Origin: DASQPR01 sp963724705
Lineage (GTDB): Bacteria > Actinomycetota > Actinomycetes > Mycobacteriales > Micromonosporaceae
Length of the DNA stretch: 64,000 nt
Reading direction: 5' to 3'
NCBI GenBank assembly: GCA_963724705.1
Contig: CAVRVS010000006.1
Coordinates: 868,001 to 932,000, forward strand
Shown piece after piece: positions 24,804 through 34,011 of this stretch (positions are counted from its first letter, which is position 1; the number at the start of each line of letters is the position of its first letter). The position numbers and the translations under genes are program-made. The notes beneath the pieces are model-generated. The model ran no database searches. It worked only from the letters and a program-made list of their open reading frames with translations, and had not been told where the DNA came from.

Positions 24804-27458
24804 CTAGCGCGAGGTCAGGGCGGTGAGCTGGGCGTTGATCCGCTCGATCTCGGCGTCGGCGGCGGCGGCCCGATCGCGGATCTTCGTCACGACCGCCTCC
24901 GGCGCCTTGGCCAGGAAGTCGCTGTTCGCGAGCTTGGCCGCGGTCTGCACGCGCTCCTTCTCGGCGGCGGCGAGGTCGCGACCGAGCCGCGCGACTTCGG
25001 CCGCGACATCAAGCGTGCCGGACAGGTCGAGCTCGACCGTGACGCCGTTTGCGATGCCGAGTGTTGCGGTCGCAGCGAACTCGTCGGCCGGTTGCTCCAG
25101 CCGTGCGAGCATCCGCATCGCCGGCTCATGGGCGGCGATGCCGGCCACGTCGAGCCCACTGACCCGGGCCGGGACCCGTTGGCCAGGCCGCAGGCCCTGG
25201 TCACTGCGGAAGCGCCGCACCTCGGTGACGACCGCCTGCAGCGACGCGATCTCCGCTTCGGCCGCCGCATCGCGCCGAGCCGGCTGGGCCTGCGGCCAGG
25301 CCGCGACTACCAGGGACTCGCCGCCGGTCAGGGTTGTCCAGAGCTGCTCGGTGACGAAGGGTACGAACGGGTGCAGCAGCCGTAGCGTCACGTCGAGCAC
25401 CTCGCCCAACACCCGGCGAGTGGCCGCGGCGCGTGCGGGGTCGTCGCCGTTGAGCGCGACCTTCGCAAGCTCGAGATACCAGTCGCAGAACTCGTCCCAG
25501 ACGAAGTGGTAGAGGGTCGCGGTCGCCTTCGCGAACTCGTACGTCGCGAGGTAGCGATCGACCTCCTCGGTCACCTCATCGAGGCGCGAGACGATCCACC
25601 GGTCGACCGGGTCGAGATCGGTCGGCAACTCCCCCTCGATCGTCGCGCCGTTGAGCATCGCGAAGCGGGTCGCGTTCCACAGCTTGTTGCAGAAGTTGCG
25701 GGCGGCGGCCACCCACTCCTCGTTCGCGGGCTGGTCGAGACCCGGATTGTTGCCGCGGGCCAGCGAAAAGCGCAGCGCATCCGAGCCGTACGTGTCGATC
25801 CAGTCCAACGGGTCGACCGTGTTGCCGCGCGACTTGCTCATCTTCTTGCCGAACTTGTCCCGGACGAGGCCGTGCAGCAGCACCGTACGGAACGGCACCT
25901 CGCCGTCCATCGCGTAGATGCCGAGCATCATCATCCGCACGACCCAGAAGAACAGGATGTCGTAGCCGGTGATGAGCAACGACGTCGGATAGAACTTGGC
26001 CAGGTCCGCGGTGCGCTCCGGCCAGCCCATCGTCGAGAACGGCCACAGGCCCGACGAGAACCACGTGTCCAGGACGTCCGGGTCTTGCGTCCAGCCATCC
26101 CCGCTCGGCGGCGCTTCGTTGAGTCCGACGCACACCATCTCGCCGTCCGGGCCGTACCACACCGGGATCCGGTGACCCCACCACAACTGGCGGCTGATGC
26201 ACCAGTCGTGCATGTTGTCGACCCAGTCGAAGAAGCGGGGCTTCAACGCGGGCGGTTCGATCACCACGCGACCGTCGCGTACGGCGTCGCCGGCCGCCTG
26301 AGCGAGCTTCTCGACTCGCACGAACCATTGCAGCGACAGGCGCGGTTCGATCACCGTGTCGCAGCGCGAGCAGTGACCGACCGAGTGCACGTAGGGCCGC
26401 TTCTCGGCGACGATGCGCCCGTCGGCCCGCAGTGCCTCGGTGACGGCGCTGCGCGCCTCCTCCCGGGTCATCCCGCGGAACGGCCCCTCGGCCGTGATCC
26501 GGGCGCCCTCGTCCATGATGTTGATCATCGGCAACGAGTGCCGCTGCCCGATCTCGAAGTCGTTCGGGTCGTGCGCCGGCGTGACCTTGACGGCACCGGT
26601 GCCGAACTCGGGATCGACGTGCTCGTCCGCGACGACCGGAATCATGCGCCCGACCAGCGGCAGCTCGATCCGCGTGCCGATCAGATGCTGGTAGCGCGGG
26701 TCGTCCGGGTGCACGGCGATCCCGGTGTCGCCGAGCATCGTCTCGACACGGGTCGTCGCGACGACAACCGAGTCGTCTCCGTCGCCGTACCGGATCGAGA
26801 CGAGTTCGCCTTCGTCCTCGGCGTGGTCGACCTCAATGTCCGACAGCGCGGTGTGATCCGTCGGGCACCAGTTCGTGATCCGCTCGGCCCGGTAGATCAG
26901 GCCGTCGTCGTACAGTCGCTTGAAGATCGTCTGTACGGCCTTCGACAGGCCCTCGTCCATCGTGAAGCGCTCGCGTGACCAGTCGACGCCGACGCCGAGC
27001 CGGCGCATCTGGCCGAGGATCTTCCCGCCGTACACCTGCTTCCACTGCCAGACCCGCGCGATGAACTCGTCCCGGCCGAGGTCCTGGCGCGTCTTGCCCT
27101 CGGTCGCGGCGAGATGCTTCTCGACCAGCACCTGGGTAGCGATACCGGCATGATCCATGCCCGGCAGCCACAGCACCTCGTCGCCCAGCATCCGCCGGCG
27201 CCGCAGCAGTGCGTCCATCAACGTCTGCTCGAGCGCGTGACCGAGGTGCAGTGACCCGGTCACGTTCGGCGGGGGGATGACGAGACTGAACGGTGGCTTG
27301 TCGCTCGTGACGTCCGCCGTGAAATAGCCGCGGTCGACCCACGTCCGGTAGAGCGTGTCCTCTACCTGGCGAGGCTCGTACTGGCTAGCGATGTCTCCAG
27401 CGTTCGGGCTGGCGATGTCTCCGGCGTTCGTCGCGCCGCCGGGGGAGATTTCGGGCAC
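24804..27458 (-). CDS. valS: Valyl-tRNA synthetase
   Basis: This class I aminoacyl-tRNA synthetase of about 884 residues charges tRNA-Val. The HIGH motif appears in PPPNVTGSLHLGHALEQ and the KMSKS loop in KFGKKMSKSRGNTVDP. The editing domain, the anticodon-binding domain and the ValS C-terminal coiled coil (ARLGRDLAAAEKERVQTAAK) are all present. The start is taken as GTG 27458; longer upstream frames are not family-like. The N terminus carries a near-exact duplication of NAGDIAS from a 24-bp repeat, so the true start may lie after it. Confidence 0.95.
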   Translation of the reverse strand: MPEISPGGATNAGDIASPNAGDIASQYEPRQVEDTLYRTWVDRGYFTADVTSDKPPFSLVIPPPNVTGSLHLGHALEQTLMDALLRRRRMLGDEVLWLPGMDHAGIATQVLVEKHLAATEGKTRQDLGRDEFIARVWQWKQVYGGKILGQMRRLGVGVDWSRERFTMDEGLSKAVQTIFKRLYDDGLIYRAERITNWCPTDHTALSDIEVDHAEDEGELVSIRYGDGDDSVVVATTRVETMLGDTGIAVHPDDPRYQHLIGTRIELPLVGRMIPVVADEHVDPEFGTGAVKVTPAHDPNDFEIGQRHSLPMINIMDEGARITAEGPFRGMTREEARSAVTEALRADGRIVAEKRPYVHSVGHCSRCDTVIEPRLSLQWFVRVEKLAQAAGDAVRDGRVVIEPPALKPRFFDWVDNMHDWCISRQLWWGHRIPVWYGPDGEMVCVGLNEAPPSGDGWTQDPDVLDTWFSSGLWPFSTMGWPERTADLAKFYPTSLLITGYDILFFWVVRMMMLGIYAMDGEVPFRTVLLHGLVRDKFGKKMSKSRGNTVDPLDWIDTYGSDALRFSLARGNNPGLDQPANEEWVAAARNFCNKLWNATRFAMLNGATIEGELPTDLDPVDRWIVSRLDEVTEEVDRYLATYEFAKATATLYHFVWDEFCDWYLELAKVALNGDDPARAAATRRVLGEVLDVTLRLLHPFVPFVTEQLWTTLTGGESLVVAAWPQAQPARRDAAAEAEIASLQAVVTEVRRFRSDQGLRPGQRVPARVSGLDVAGIAAHEPAMRMLARLEQPADEFAATATLGIANGVTVELDLSGTLDVAAEVARLGRDLAAAEKERVQTAAKLANSDFLAKAPEAVVTKIRDRAAAADAEIERINAQLTALTSR
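27384..27431. repeat. 24-bp tandem duplication in the 5' end of valS
   Basis: Two adjacent 24-bp units (27384-27407 and 27408-27431) differ at a few positions and encode NAGDIASP and NAGDIASQ in the valS frame. Being in phase, the duplication adds eight residues ahead of the conserved body, where length is tolerated. Slippage is the probable origin. Confidence 0.8.
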
Positions 27459-27552
27459 CCGACGATGATAGGCGGTCGGCGATGATCGACGATCGGCCGC
27501 TGGTCCGGTCGGCGGAGCGGAACCGCGCGGACCGGGCACGCGTCTGATCGTT

Positions 27553-28083
27553 ATGACAGCATTCCCCCATATGAAGTCTCGTGCCGTCACCACCCACCGT
27601 CGGGCCTCCTCGGTCGTGCTGGCCGGGCTGGCTGTCGCCGGACTCGCCGCCTGCAACACGGCCGGGTCGACCGGTTCGTCGCCCGGTGCGTCCGCGCCGC
27701 CCATCGTCACGACGCCGGCTCCGTCCGGCTCGGGAACCGCGGGCTCGCCGTCCGGCGGCGCCGGCTGCCCGAAGAACCTCATCGTCCCGTCCACGGACAA
27801 CGCCCGTACCTTCTGTGTCGCCGTCGGCGGGACAGTGACCATCACGGCGACGCCGGATCAGGCACAGGGCTGGCTGCCGTTCGACAACACCGGCACGGCC
27901 CTCACGATGGCCCCGTCGACCCCGGCGGCGACCGGGTCGGCCAAGGTCCTCGCCGCGTTCACGGCAACGGCACCGGGGACGTCTACGGTCAGCAGCTCGC
28001 ACCGCAACTGCCCGTCGGCGGCACCGGGAAGTGTGAGCTGCCATTCGATCGCCCTCTGGACGGTCACGATTACGGTCAAGTAA
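27553..28083 (+). CDS. Small secreted lipoprotein, unknown function
   Basis: This protein of about 176 residues has a lipoprotein signal peptide ending in VAGLAAC, then a Ser/Gly/Pro-rich linker and a compact domain with four Cys residues. The domain contains strands such as VAVGGTVTITATPD and AFTATAPGTSTVSS. These faintly recall chagasin-like or Ig-like inhibitor folds, but that is weak. ATG 27553 or 27571 could be the start; no clear ribosome site is seen. It is divergent from valS and lies 118 bp before the FtsX-like permease. Confidence 0.7.
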   Translation: MTAFPHMKSRAVTTHRRASSVVLAGLAVAGLAACNTAGSTGSSPGASAPPIVTTPAPSGSGTAGSPSGGAGCPKNLIVPSTDNARTFCVAVGGTVTITATPDQAQGWLPFDNTGTALTMAPSTPAATGSAKVLAAFTATAPGTSTVSSSHRNCPSAAPGSVSCHSIALWTVTITVK

Positions 28084-28201
28084 TGCTTCCCACCCTCCCG
28101 TCGCCGTGGTAACGCAACCTTTCGATTGATCCGAGCGTCGGTTCCTACGGGCCGGTGCAGCCGTTCGCGATCGGCGCCGGCTCACGACACGGGAGGCCTG
28201 G

Positions 28202-30847
28202 GTGCTCGGATACCTACGCACGGCACCATGGCGTCGTGGGCCGTTGCTGCTGCTGCGGCGGCCCGGGGTGTTCCTCGCGCTGACCGCGGCCTGTTTTGTC
28301 GCCACCCTCCCGGCCGCGGCGGCCGGTCCGTTTGTCTCGGCGTCGCGCCACGCCACGTTGCGCGACGAGATCCGCCAGGCGTGCCCCTCATACGTCGGCG
28401 ACTGGATCACCAACGCGCCGGCACCGCCGGTCCGCGCCGACGCGTCCAGTGACGCCGTTTTCCGATCGATGGAAGCGCGCTACCGCGACGTGATGCACAA
28501 CGCGAACGCCGCCGCGGCCGGCGGATTGAGCCCCGGGGCGGCTACACAGGTCGTCTTCCCGCAGACCGCCGACAACAGCGGGATCGCCGTCGTCGACCGG
28601 CCGGGATTTCAACACAACGTGACCGTCCTCAGCGGCCCGAGCGGTTCTGGGGTGTGGGTGCCTGACTCCTATGCCAACGATGTGCACGTGAAGGTCGGTT
28701 CGACGATCGACTACCTCGCTGCCACGGGGTCGACGGCACACGTCCGCGTCGCGGCAATCTATCGCGACCTTCGATCCGAGCCACATCGACCGTTCTGGTG
28801 CGCACTCAGCAACCTCTGGAACGCGCAGACCGGCTTCACCGCGGCGCCGCCGCCGATGATCCTGGCCGACGACGCCGCGCTGGCCCGGTTCGCCCAGCCC
28901 GGCACACAGTTCGGCGAACTGCGATACCTCGAATTCTCGTTTCCGACGACCCAGCCGACGATCGACCAGGCCAAGCGCGCGGTCGCCGCCATCGCTGGCG
29001 TGAACGCGGCGCTCGAGATCAGCCGGACGCAGCCACTGGCGACCGATCCATCGCTGGCCTACTCGACGTCCGACCTCCGGGACTTCCTACCTCGGGCCGA
29101 CCTTGCCGGCGACGTGATGCGACCGGCCATCGCACCGATCACCGGCGTCGGCGTGGGCGTCGGGCTCGCCGTGGTCGCTGCCGCCGGCGTCTTCTGGGTG
29201 CTGCGACGTCGCAAGGAACTCACCGTGCTGTCCGCCCACGGGATGAGCGCCCGATCGCTCGGCGTCAAGGCCGCCATCGAGGCACTGCCCGCCCTCGTCA
29301 TCGGCGCCGCCGCGGGGTGGGCGCTCGCGGTCTGGCTGGTACGGACGGCGGGCCCGTCGTCGATCGTCTCGCCCTACTCCGTGCGGGAATCCGTCGAAGC
29401 CGCCATCGCGACATTCCTCGGCGCCGTGATCGTCGTCGGCATCGTGGCGGCGGTCCGATCTCGCTCGCTGGCCGACGAACGCGCCACCCGACGGCTGCCG
29501 CACTTCGGGCGCTTGCCGTGGGAACTGCTGCTCATCGCGGCAGCGCCGATCGTGTGGCAACGCATCGGCGGTTCGGTGGTCACCAATGGCAACGCCAACG
29601 GCGCCACCGCCGGCCTCGTCGTACACGTGCCGGAGCGGCTGCTCGTGGTGCCGATCCTCGCGATCGTGGGAGCATTCGTGTTCGCCGGCCGGTTGTGGAT
29701 GCTCGCGTTGCGTCGCCGGCGACAGGGGCGGGGCCGGTCGATTCCGCGATTCCTCGCCGGCCGGCGCGTCGTGCGTGAAGCCGCCGTCGCCGTGGTTCTC
29801 GCCATCGCCGCCGCCATGCCGGTGTCGCTGGCCGTTTACGGTGCCGCGATCACGAATTCGGTGCAGACGACGTTGACCGCCAAGACGGAACTCTTCGCCG
29901 GCTCCGACGTCGTACTCACTCTGCAGAAACCGGCGCCGATCCCGGCCGTGTTCGCCGGCCACGCGACGATCGTCGACCGGTTGAACGGCGTACAGGTCAA
30001 CGGATTGTCCACCGACCTGCTCGGCATCGATCCGGCCACGTTCACTCAGGGCGCGTACTGGAACAGCCAGATCACCGGAGAGTCGCTCGCCGACATCATC
30101 GAGCCCCTCGCCGAATCCGGCAACTTCGCGTCGCCAACCGCGATCGTCGCCGGGTCGTCCCACACCGGGCCGACCCAGATCGACACCGACACCGGCGCGC
30201 CCGTGCAGGTCGACGTCCAGTCGATCGCGACGCTACCGGCCCAGCATTCGAGCTTTCACACCGCTCTCGTCAACCGGGACCTGATCGCGAAGGCGCCGGC
30301 CGCCCTGTATCAGCTATGGATCCGCGGCGACGTGACCACGATCCTCAACGCGGTGCCCGCGACGGGGTTGCGCACGAGGTACGTCCAGACCGCCGACGAC
30401 GCGACCGTCAACTCGGTCTACGAACCGCTGACGTTCACATTCGAATACCTGACCGCGTTGTCGTTACTGTGCGGTGTCATCGCCCTCGTCGGCCTGCTGC
30501 TCTATCTCGAGTCGCGATCGCCGGGCCATCGCCGGGCCTTCGTGATGCTCCGCCGGATGGGCATGCACACCGTCAGCCACTGGCGTGCCGTCCTATGGGA
30601 GTTGGGCACACCCTTGGTCATCGGGCTCGTCACCGGCCTCGGTGCGTCGTCGATCGCGGCGTACGCATTGCGCCACAACTTCGACGTGGACCCGTCACTG
30701 CCGCCCGGCGGCCTGCTCACCCTTCCGGTCGCGGCCATGATCGGCATCGCGGTAGCGGTCGTTCTGGTGACGCTCGCCGCCTCCGGCTACGCCCAACTCC
30801 GGGTCGTGCGCACGAATCCGTCCGAGATCTTGCGTGACGCCGGCTGA
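28202..30847 (+). CDS. Large FtsX/MacB-like ABC transporter permease
   Basis: This 881-residue membrane protein starts with a helix (VFLALTAACFVATLPAAAAG), has a big extracytoplasmic domain to about residue 305, three membrane spans, a further pair of spans, a second outer domain and three final spans (for example ALSLLCGVIALVGLLLYLES). The ending IRLRVV-type motif (AQLRVVRTNPSEILRDAG) is the usual FtsX-domain close. Such fused permeases work with an ABC ATPase in lipoprotein or cell-envelope processes, yet no ATPase gene is adjacent. GTG 28202 has GGGAGG upstream. Confidence 0.83.
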   Translation: MLGYLRTAPWRRGPLLLLRRPGVFLALTAACFVATLPAAAAGPFVSASRHATLRDEIRQACPSYVGDWITNAPAPPVRADASSDAVFRSMEARYRDVMHNANAAAAGGLSPGAATQVVFPQTADNSGIAVVDRPGFQHNVTVLSGPSGSGVWVPDSYANDVHVKVGSTIDYLAATGSTAHVRVAAIYRDLRSEPHRPFWCALSNLWNAQTGFTAAPPPMILADDAALARFAQPGTQFGELRYLEFSFPTTQPTIDQAKRAVAAIAGVNAALEISRTQPLATDPSLAYSTSDLRDFLPRADLAGDVMRPAIAPITGVGVGVGLAVVAAAGVFWVLRRRKELTVLSAHGMSARSLGVKAAIEALPALVIGAAAGWALAVWLVRTAGPSSIVSPYSVRESVEAAIATFLGAVIVVGIVAAVRSRSLADERATRRLPHFGRLPWELLLIAAAPIVWQRIGGSVVTNGNANGATAGLVVHVPERLLVVPILAIVGAFVFAGRLWMLALRRRRQGRGRSIPRFLAGRRVVREAAVAVVLAIAAAMPVSLAVYGAAITNSVQTTLTAKTELFAGSDVVLTLQKPAPIPAVFAGHATIVDRLNGVQVNGLSTDLLGIDPATFTQGAYWNSQITGESLADIIEPLAESGNFASPTAIVAGSSHTGPTQIDTDTGAPVQVDVQSIATLPAQHSSFHTALVNRDLIAKAPAALYQLWIRGDVTTILNAVPATGLRTRYVQTADDATVNSVYEPLTFTFEYLTALSLLCGVIALVGLLLYLESRSPGHRRAFVMLRRMGMHTVSHWRAVLWELGTPLVIGLVTGLGASSIAAYALRHNFDVDPSLPPGGLLTLPVAAMIGIAVAVVLVTLAASGYAQLRVVRTNPSEILRDAG

Positions 30848-30892
30848 TACGACGCCGCAACGCTGGACCACCTCGAGCCTCGACCACCGGGA

Positions 30893-31627
30893 TCAGCGGT
30901 AGCCGGTCGCGGCCAACGGCGCGGATGTTCCGGGCTGCGGGCCGCTGTCGAACATCGCGAGGATCGGCCCGGCATGCGTCAACGTCGTCGGCTCAATCGG
31001 CGACTCGACACAGTTCGCGCTCGGCGACACGGCCGCGGGGCTGTCCGGAAACAGGTTCGTGGCGGTCTCGTGCTCGTTCGGGGCCAGCAAGGTGAAGTAG
31101 ACCTGGGCGGTGCCGGTGTCGGTCGCCATACCCTGCACGTCGGCGAAGTAGGACACCCCGCCGATCACTTTGTACGCGAACGCGTCGAACAGCCACCGAT
31201 CCGGTTCCGGGTAGGGCCACGGGCGTAGCGTGCCGCGCGGAGCCGTGTCGCCGGGCGGCGTACAACCCACGAAATACACGGTCCAGCCGGAACCACGCAA
31301 TGTTTCGATCGATTTCGCCGTGGCCGTACGAGCGTCGGTCTTGGCGGAAGCGGCGACCGTTGCGCCGGCCGGCGCTGGAGCGGTCGACCCCAATGTGTCG
31401 ACAATCCGCCCGTAGACCTTGCCGCGAGTCGGCGGCAGCGTCGACGAGATGAGGAAGCCAGCGGTCTCCGACGGCTTCCCGGTGGCGCTGGCGACGATTC
31501 TCTCGCGCTGAAGTACCGCCAATCGCTGCCGGTCGACATCGGTCACGGCGCCGGGCGCCGGGCAGCCGGCGAGCGCGGGCAGGCAGGCAGCGATCAGCGG
31601 CACCACAAGCCAACGGCGGCCGATCAT
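30893..31627 (-). CDS. Lipoprotein coupled to an ESX-type effector gene
   Basis: This 244-residue protein has the signal peptide RRWLVVPLIAACLPALAGC with a clear lipobox and no domain I can name. Features are a segment with SGWTVYFVGCTPP and WLFDAFAYKVIGGVSYFADV. Its ATG overlaps the stop of the cysteine-peptidase-like gene by 4 nt (ATGA), which means tight co-expression. A surface lipoprotein coupled to a WXG-type effector is a plausible immunity or accessory factor; that is inference from position only. Confidence 0.72.
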   Translation of the reverse strand: MIGRRWLVVPLIAACLPALAGCPAPGAVTDVDRQRLAVLQRERIVASATGKPSETAGFLISSTLPPTRGKVYGRIVDTLGSTAPAPAGATVAASAKTDARTATAKSIETLRGSGWTVYFVGCTPPGDTAPRGTLRPWPYPEPDRWLFDAFAYKVIGGVSYFADVQGMATDTGTAQVYFTLLAPNEHETATNLFPDSPAAVSPSANCVESPIEPTTLTHAGPILAMFDSGPQPGTSAPLAATGYR

Positions 31628-33147
31628 GTCGGCGTGATCACTGCCTGGACGTGCCGGTAGCCCAGCGCGGAAACGTCGCCGTGGAGAAAGTCGGCCTCGC
31701 TGATCTTCTCGATCGCTCCGGATGGGTTGTAGAACGTCAGCATTCCGTCGTCGTGGCCGATGAGCAGCACGTAATGGCGAGGAATGCCGTCGCCGATCAG
31801 CACTGGAACCGGGTAGCCGGAATCCACCGCCGCCACGGCGTTCGTGAGCGCGTTTCCGACGCTTCCGGCATCCGTGTCGTCGACGAGGTGCCAGTCGTAC
31901 GTAGCGCCGATGTCGCCGCGATTGCTGTTCAGGACGTCGGTGACACCCCAAGGCGTGGTGCCCAACGCCTGCGGCCAGATCGTGTTCGTCTCGTCATGGA
32001 CCCGCTGCTCCTCGATCGTGAGCATGTCGGTCAGCGAACGTCCCCGTGGATCGGCGGACAGCGAGAACGCGTAGATCGGATCGTTGGTGGCGCGCGCGAC
32101 AATGATCGACATCGAGCCACACGTGGTCTCGTCCTGCTGCGCGATGGCCTGCGAATCCAATGTGGCCGGGCCCACGTTGTTCGGGTCGACGAGGTTCAGG
32201 TGGGACCGCAACCAGTCGTCGGTGTGCTGGCGGATAGCCTGGTCGAACGCGGAGACCTCGGCGACGGAGTGTCCGGCGATCAACGCCTTGAGAAGGTATG
32301 CGCGCTCGACGTCGGAGTGCGCATTGGCCAACAACGCATCCATCGTGGCCCGATCGCCCGGCGTGAGCGAGGCCAGTGTGACGCCGGCGCGCGTGAGCTG
32401 TGCGGTGGACAGGATTCCGTCGTCGGTCGCCACTCCGTACGGATCGAGAGCGGTGTTCGCCAACCGTACGGACGTAAAGGTGTCCAGCCCGCCGTCGGCC
32501 GCGGCCTGCGCCCGCGCCTTTCCGGCAACGTCGGCAAACGCACGCTCCAGCGTGTCCACGGCCCCGGCCCAACGGGCGTACACCCGCGACGCACCATCGA
32601 GTCCGGACACCATGTTCTCGATCGCGTCGACCAGACCGCCGCCGTGCGTCCACGGCAGGAACTCGTCGACGATCGACTGCGCAAGCCCCGAGGTGATCTC
32701 GTGCCAACCCTTGTGGAACTGTCGTTGACTCGCGGCCAGGTCGTCGCGCAGTCCGGGCAGCGCTTGTGCATAACTCTCGATGTGCGCGGCGGCCTCGGTC
32801 ATCACCGCGCGCCCGTCGTCGATGAGTTGTTCGGTGGCGGTCAGTGCCGCGACGGCGTCGCTGGCGGCGACGCCGGTCCACACCTTCGGCACCGTGACGT
32901 TGATTGACATGAGCTCGGCGTACACGGTCGTGAGGTTTGACGACATGGCGTCGAAGGCGGCGGCGTAGGCGTTGATCTCGTCCACGTTGCCGTCGATGCG
33001 ACCATCGATCAGGTCGTACACGGACGCAACGGCGTCGGCTACCTCGAACGCCGCTGTCATCGGGTTCGCGAGTCTCGCGAGATCCTCGGCCGCGTTGGCG
33101 AGCCGATGCGCGATCGTACTGAGCTGTAGGTAGTCGGTGGACGTCAC
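31624..33147 (-). CDS. ESX-type effector with C-terminal C39-like cysteine peptidase domain
   Basis: This 507-residue protein has a long helical N-terminal half (about residues 1-290) resembling WXG100/LXG-like secreted proteins, with VPKVWTGVAASDA containing a W-x-G turn. The C-terminal domain resembles Peptidase_C39_2: candidate catalytic Cys343 lies in QQDETTCGSMSI, His458 in IPRHYVLLIGHDDG and Asn474 in FYNPSG. No signal peptide is present, as expected for type VII export. GTG 33147 is chosen, 8 bp after the EspC-like gene stop; the longer open frame is that gene's shadow. It may be a secreted toxin or a processing protease. Confidence 0.75.
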   Translation of the reverse strand: MTSTDYLQLSTIAHRLANAAEDLARLANPMTAAFEVADAVASVYDLIDGRIDGNVDEINAYAAAFDAMSSNLTTVYAELMSINVTVPKVWTGVAASDAVAALTATEQLIDDGRAVMTEAAAHIESYAQALPGLRDDLAASQRQFHKGWHEITSGLAQSIVDEFLPWTHGGGLVDAIENMVSGLDGASRVYARWAGAVDTLERAFADVAGKARAQAAADGGLDTFTSVRLANTALDPYGVATDDGILSTAQLTRAGVTLASLTPGDRATMDALLANAHSDVERAYLLKALIAGHSVAEVSAFDQAIRQHTDDWLRSHLNLVDPNNVGPATLDSQAIAQQDETTCGSMSIIVARATNDPIYAFSLSADPRGRSLTDMLTIEEQRVHDETNTIWPQALGTTPWGVTDVLNSNRGDIGATYDWHLVDDTDAGSVGNALTNAVAAVDSGYPVPVLIGDGIPRHYVLLIGHDDGMLTFYNPSGAIEKISEADFLHGDVSALGYRHVQAVITPT

Positions 33148-33154
33148 GGCCGCG

Positions 33155-33466
33155 TCACTCCGCGCGCGGTCGGCCGGCACCCATGCGAGCGGCCGCCGCG
33201 GTATCCGAGCTCTGATAGTTACCGGCTGACTGTCGCATCGCCGCGCACCAACGGGACAGCACATCGACGTACACGTCGAATTCGGCCCGCCATGCGACGC
33301 GTACCGCCTCCAGCCCGCCAGTGAGTTCGGCGACGCCGAACGCCGCGGGGTCCCGAGCCTCGGCGTCCGACCACGCGACCGCATCACCGCCCAGCTCGTC
33401 CGCTAGATCACAGACCGTGGAACCGGCGCGCGCCACCGCCGACAGGTCGGAGCCGAATCCCCGCAC
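33155..33466 (-). CDS. EspC/DUF2580-like small ESX protein
   Basis: This 103-residue helical protein resembles the EspC-type excreted factors (DUF2580) found beside WXG effectors: it has two long amphipathic helices joined near AAFGVAELTGGLEAVRVAW, and a closing helix WCAAMRQSAGNYQSSD with the typical Y-x-x-S/A-D end. Such proteins often form heterodimers with, or help export, the neighbouring large protein. It is the first gene of a three-gene cassette. Confidence 0.7.
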   Translation of the reverse strand: MRGFGSDLSAVARAGSTVCDLADELGGDAVAWSDAEARDPAAFGVAELTGGLEAVRVAWRAEFDVYVDVLSRWCAAMRQSAGNYQSSDTAAAARMGAGRPRAE

Positions 33467-33611
33467 CGCAACCCCTCAGGTCGATTGCCATCGATCCTGC
33501 CATTGCCGTGTGCGTCGTGGGGGGCACGCTTCTTTTAGGGGTACGGACGACGGACTCTGGGTACGGACAACCGGGCGCTCCGTCCACCATCGACCCGCTG
33601 GCGCCGCACGC

Positions 33612-33650
33612 GCGACGGCGCGCCTCGCTCGGGACGAGGCGCGCCGTCGC
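33612..33650. repeat. Perfect 16-bp stem hairpin in a divergent intergenic region
   Basis: GCGACGGCGCGCCTCG (33612-33627) and its exact complement (33635-33650) flank a 7-nt loop. The shape is that of a strong terminator, but the flanking genes diverge (33466 minus, 34012 plus), so neither ends here. The rest of the 545-bp gap holds an AT-rich stretch near 33680-33710 and a small palindrome GTCCA-CGA-TGGAC at 33765-33777; no gene is seen. An unrecognised small RNA or insulation of the divergent promoters would explain it. Confidence 0.65.
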
Positions 33651-34011
33651 CGGGGGGACGGTAGGGCCGTGGTTTCCATCTCATTAAATCACACTATTCA
33701 CGTTTGAACCACCGCTAACGGTAGTTTTCGGTCGATCATGGACGGTTGCCGGCGCGCTACGTTTGTCCACGATGGACGATCAGGTTCGTGTCACCGCTCC
33801 GTGTAACGTCCGCGACCGAGCTCCCACGGTAGGGCTCGAGGTGTTGAAAGCGCGCTCGCGGAGCAATAGGCTGTCCGCCGGCCGACGCATCGATCCACAT
33901 TGACCGATCCATGCGGTTGGTCGCTAGCGGTGTGGTCCGCGGCAACAACTCATCGCAGCAGCTCTGGTCGCCGCGACTCATCGCAGCACAGGGCTCCACG
34001 GGGGAGGTCAC

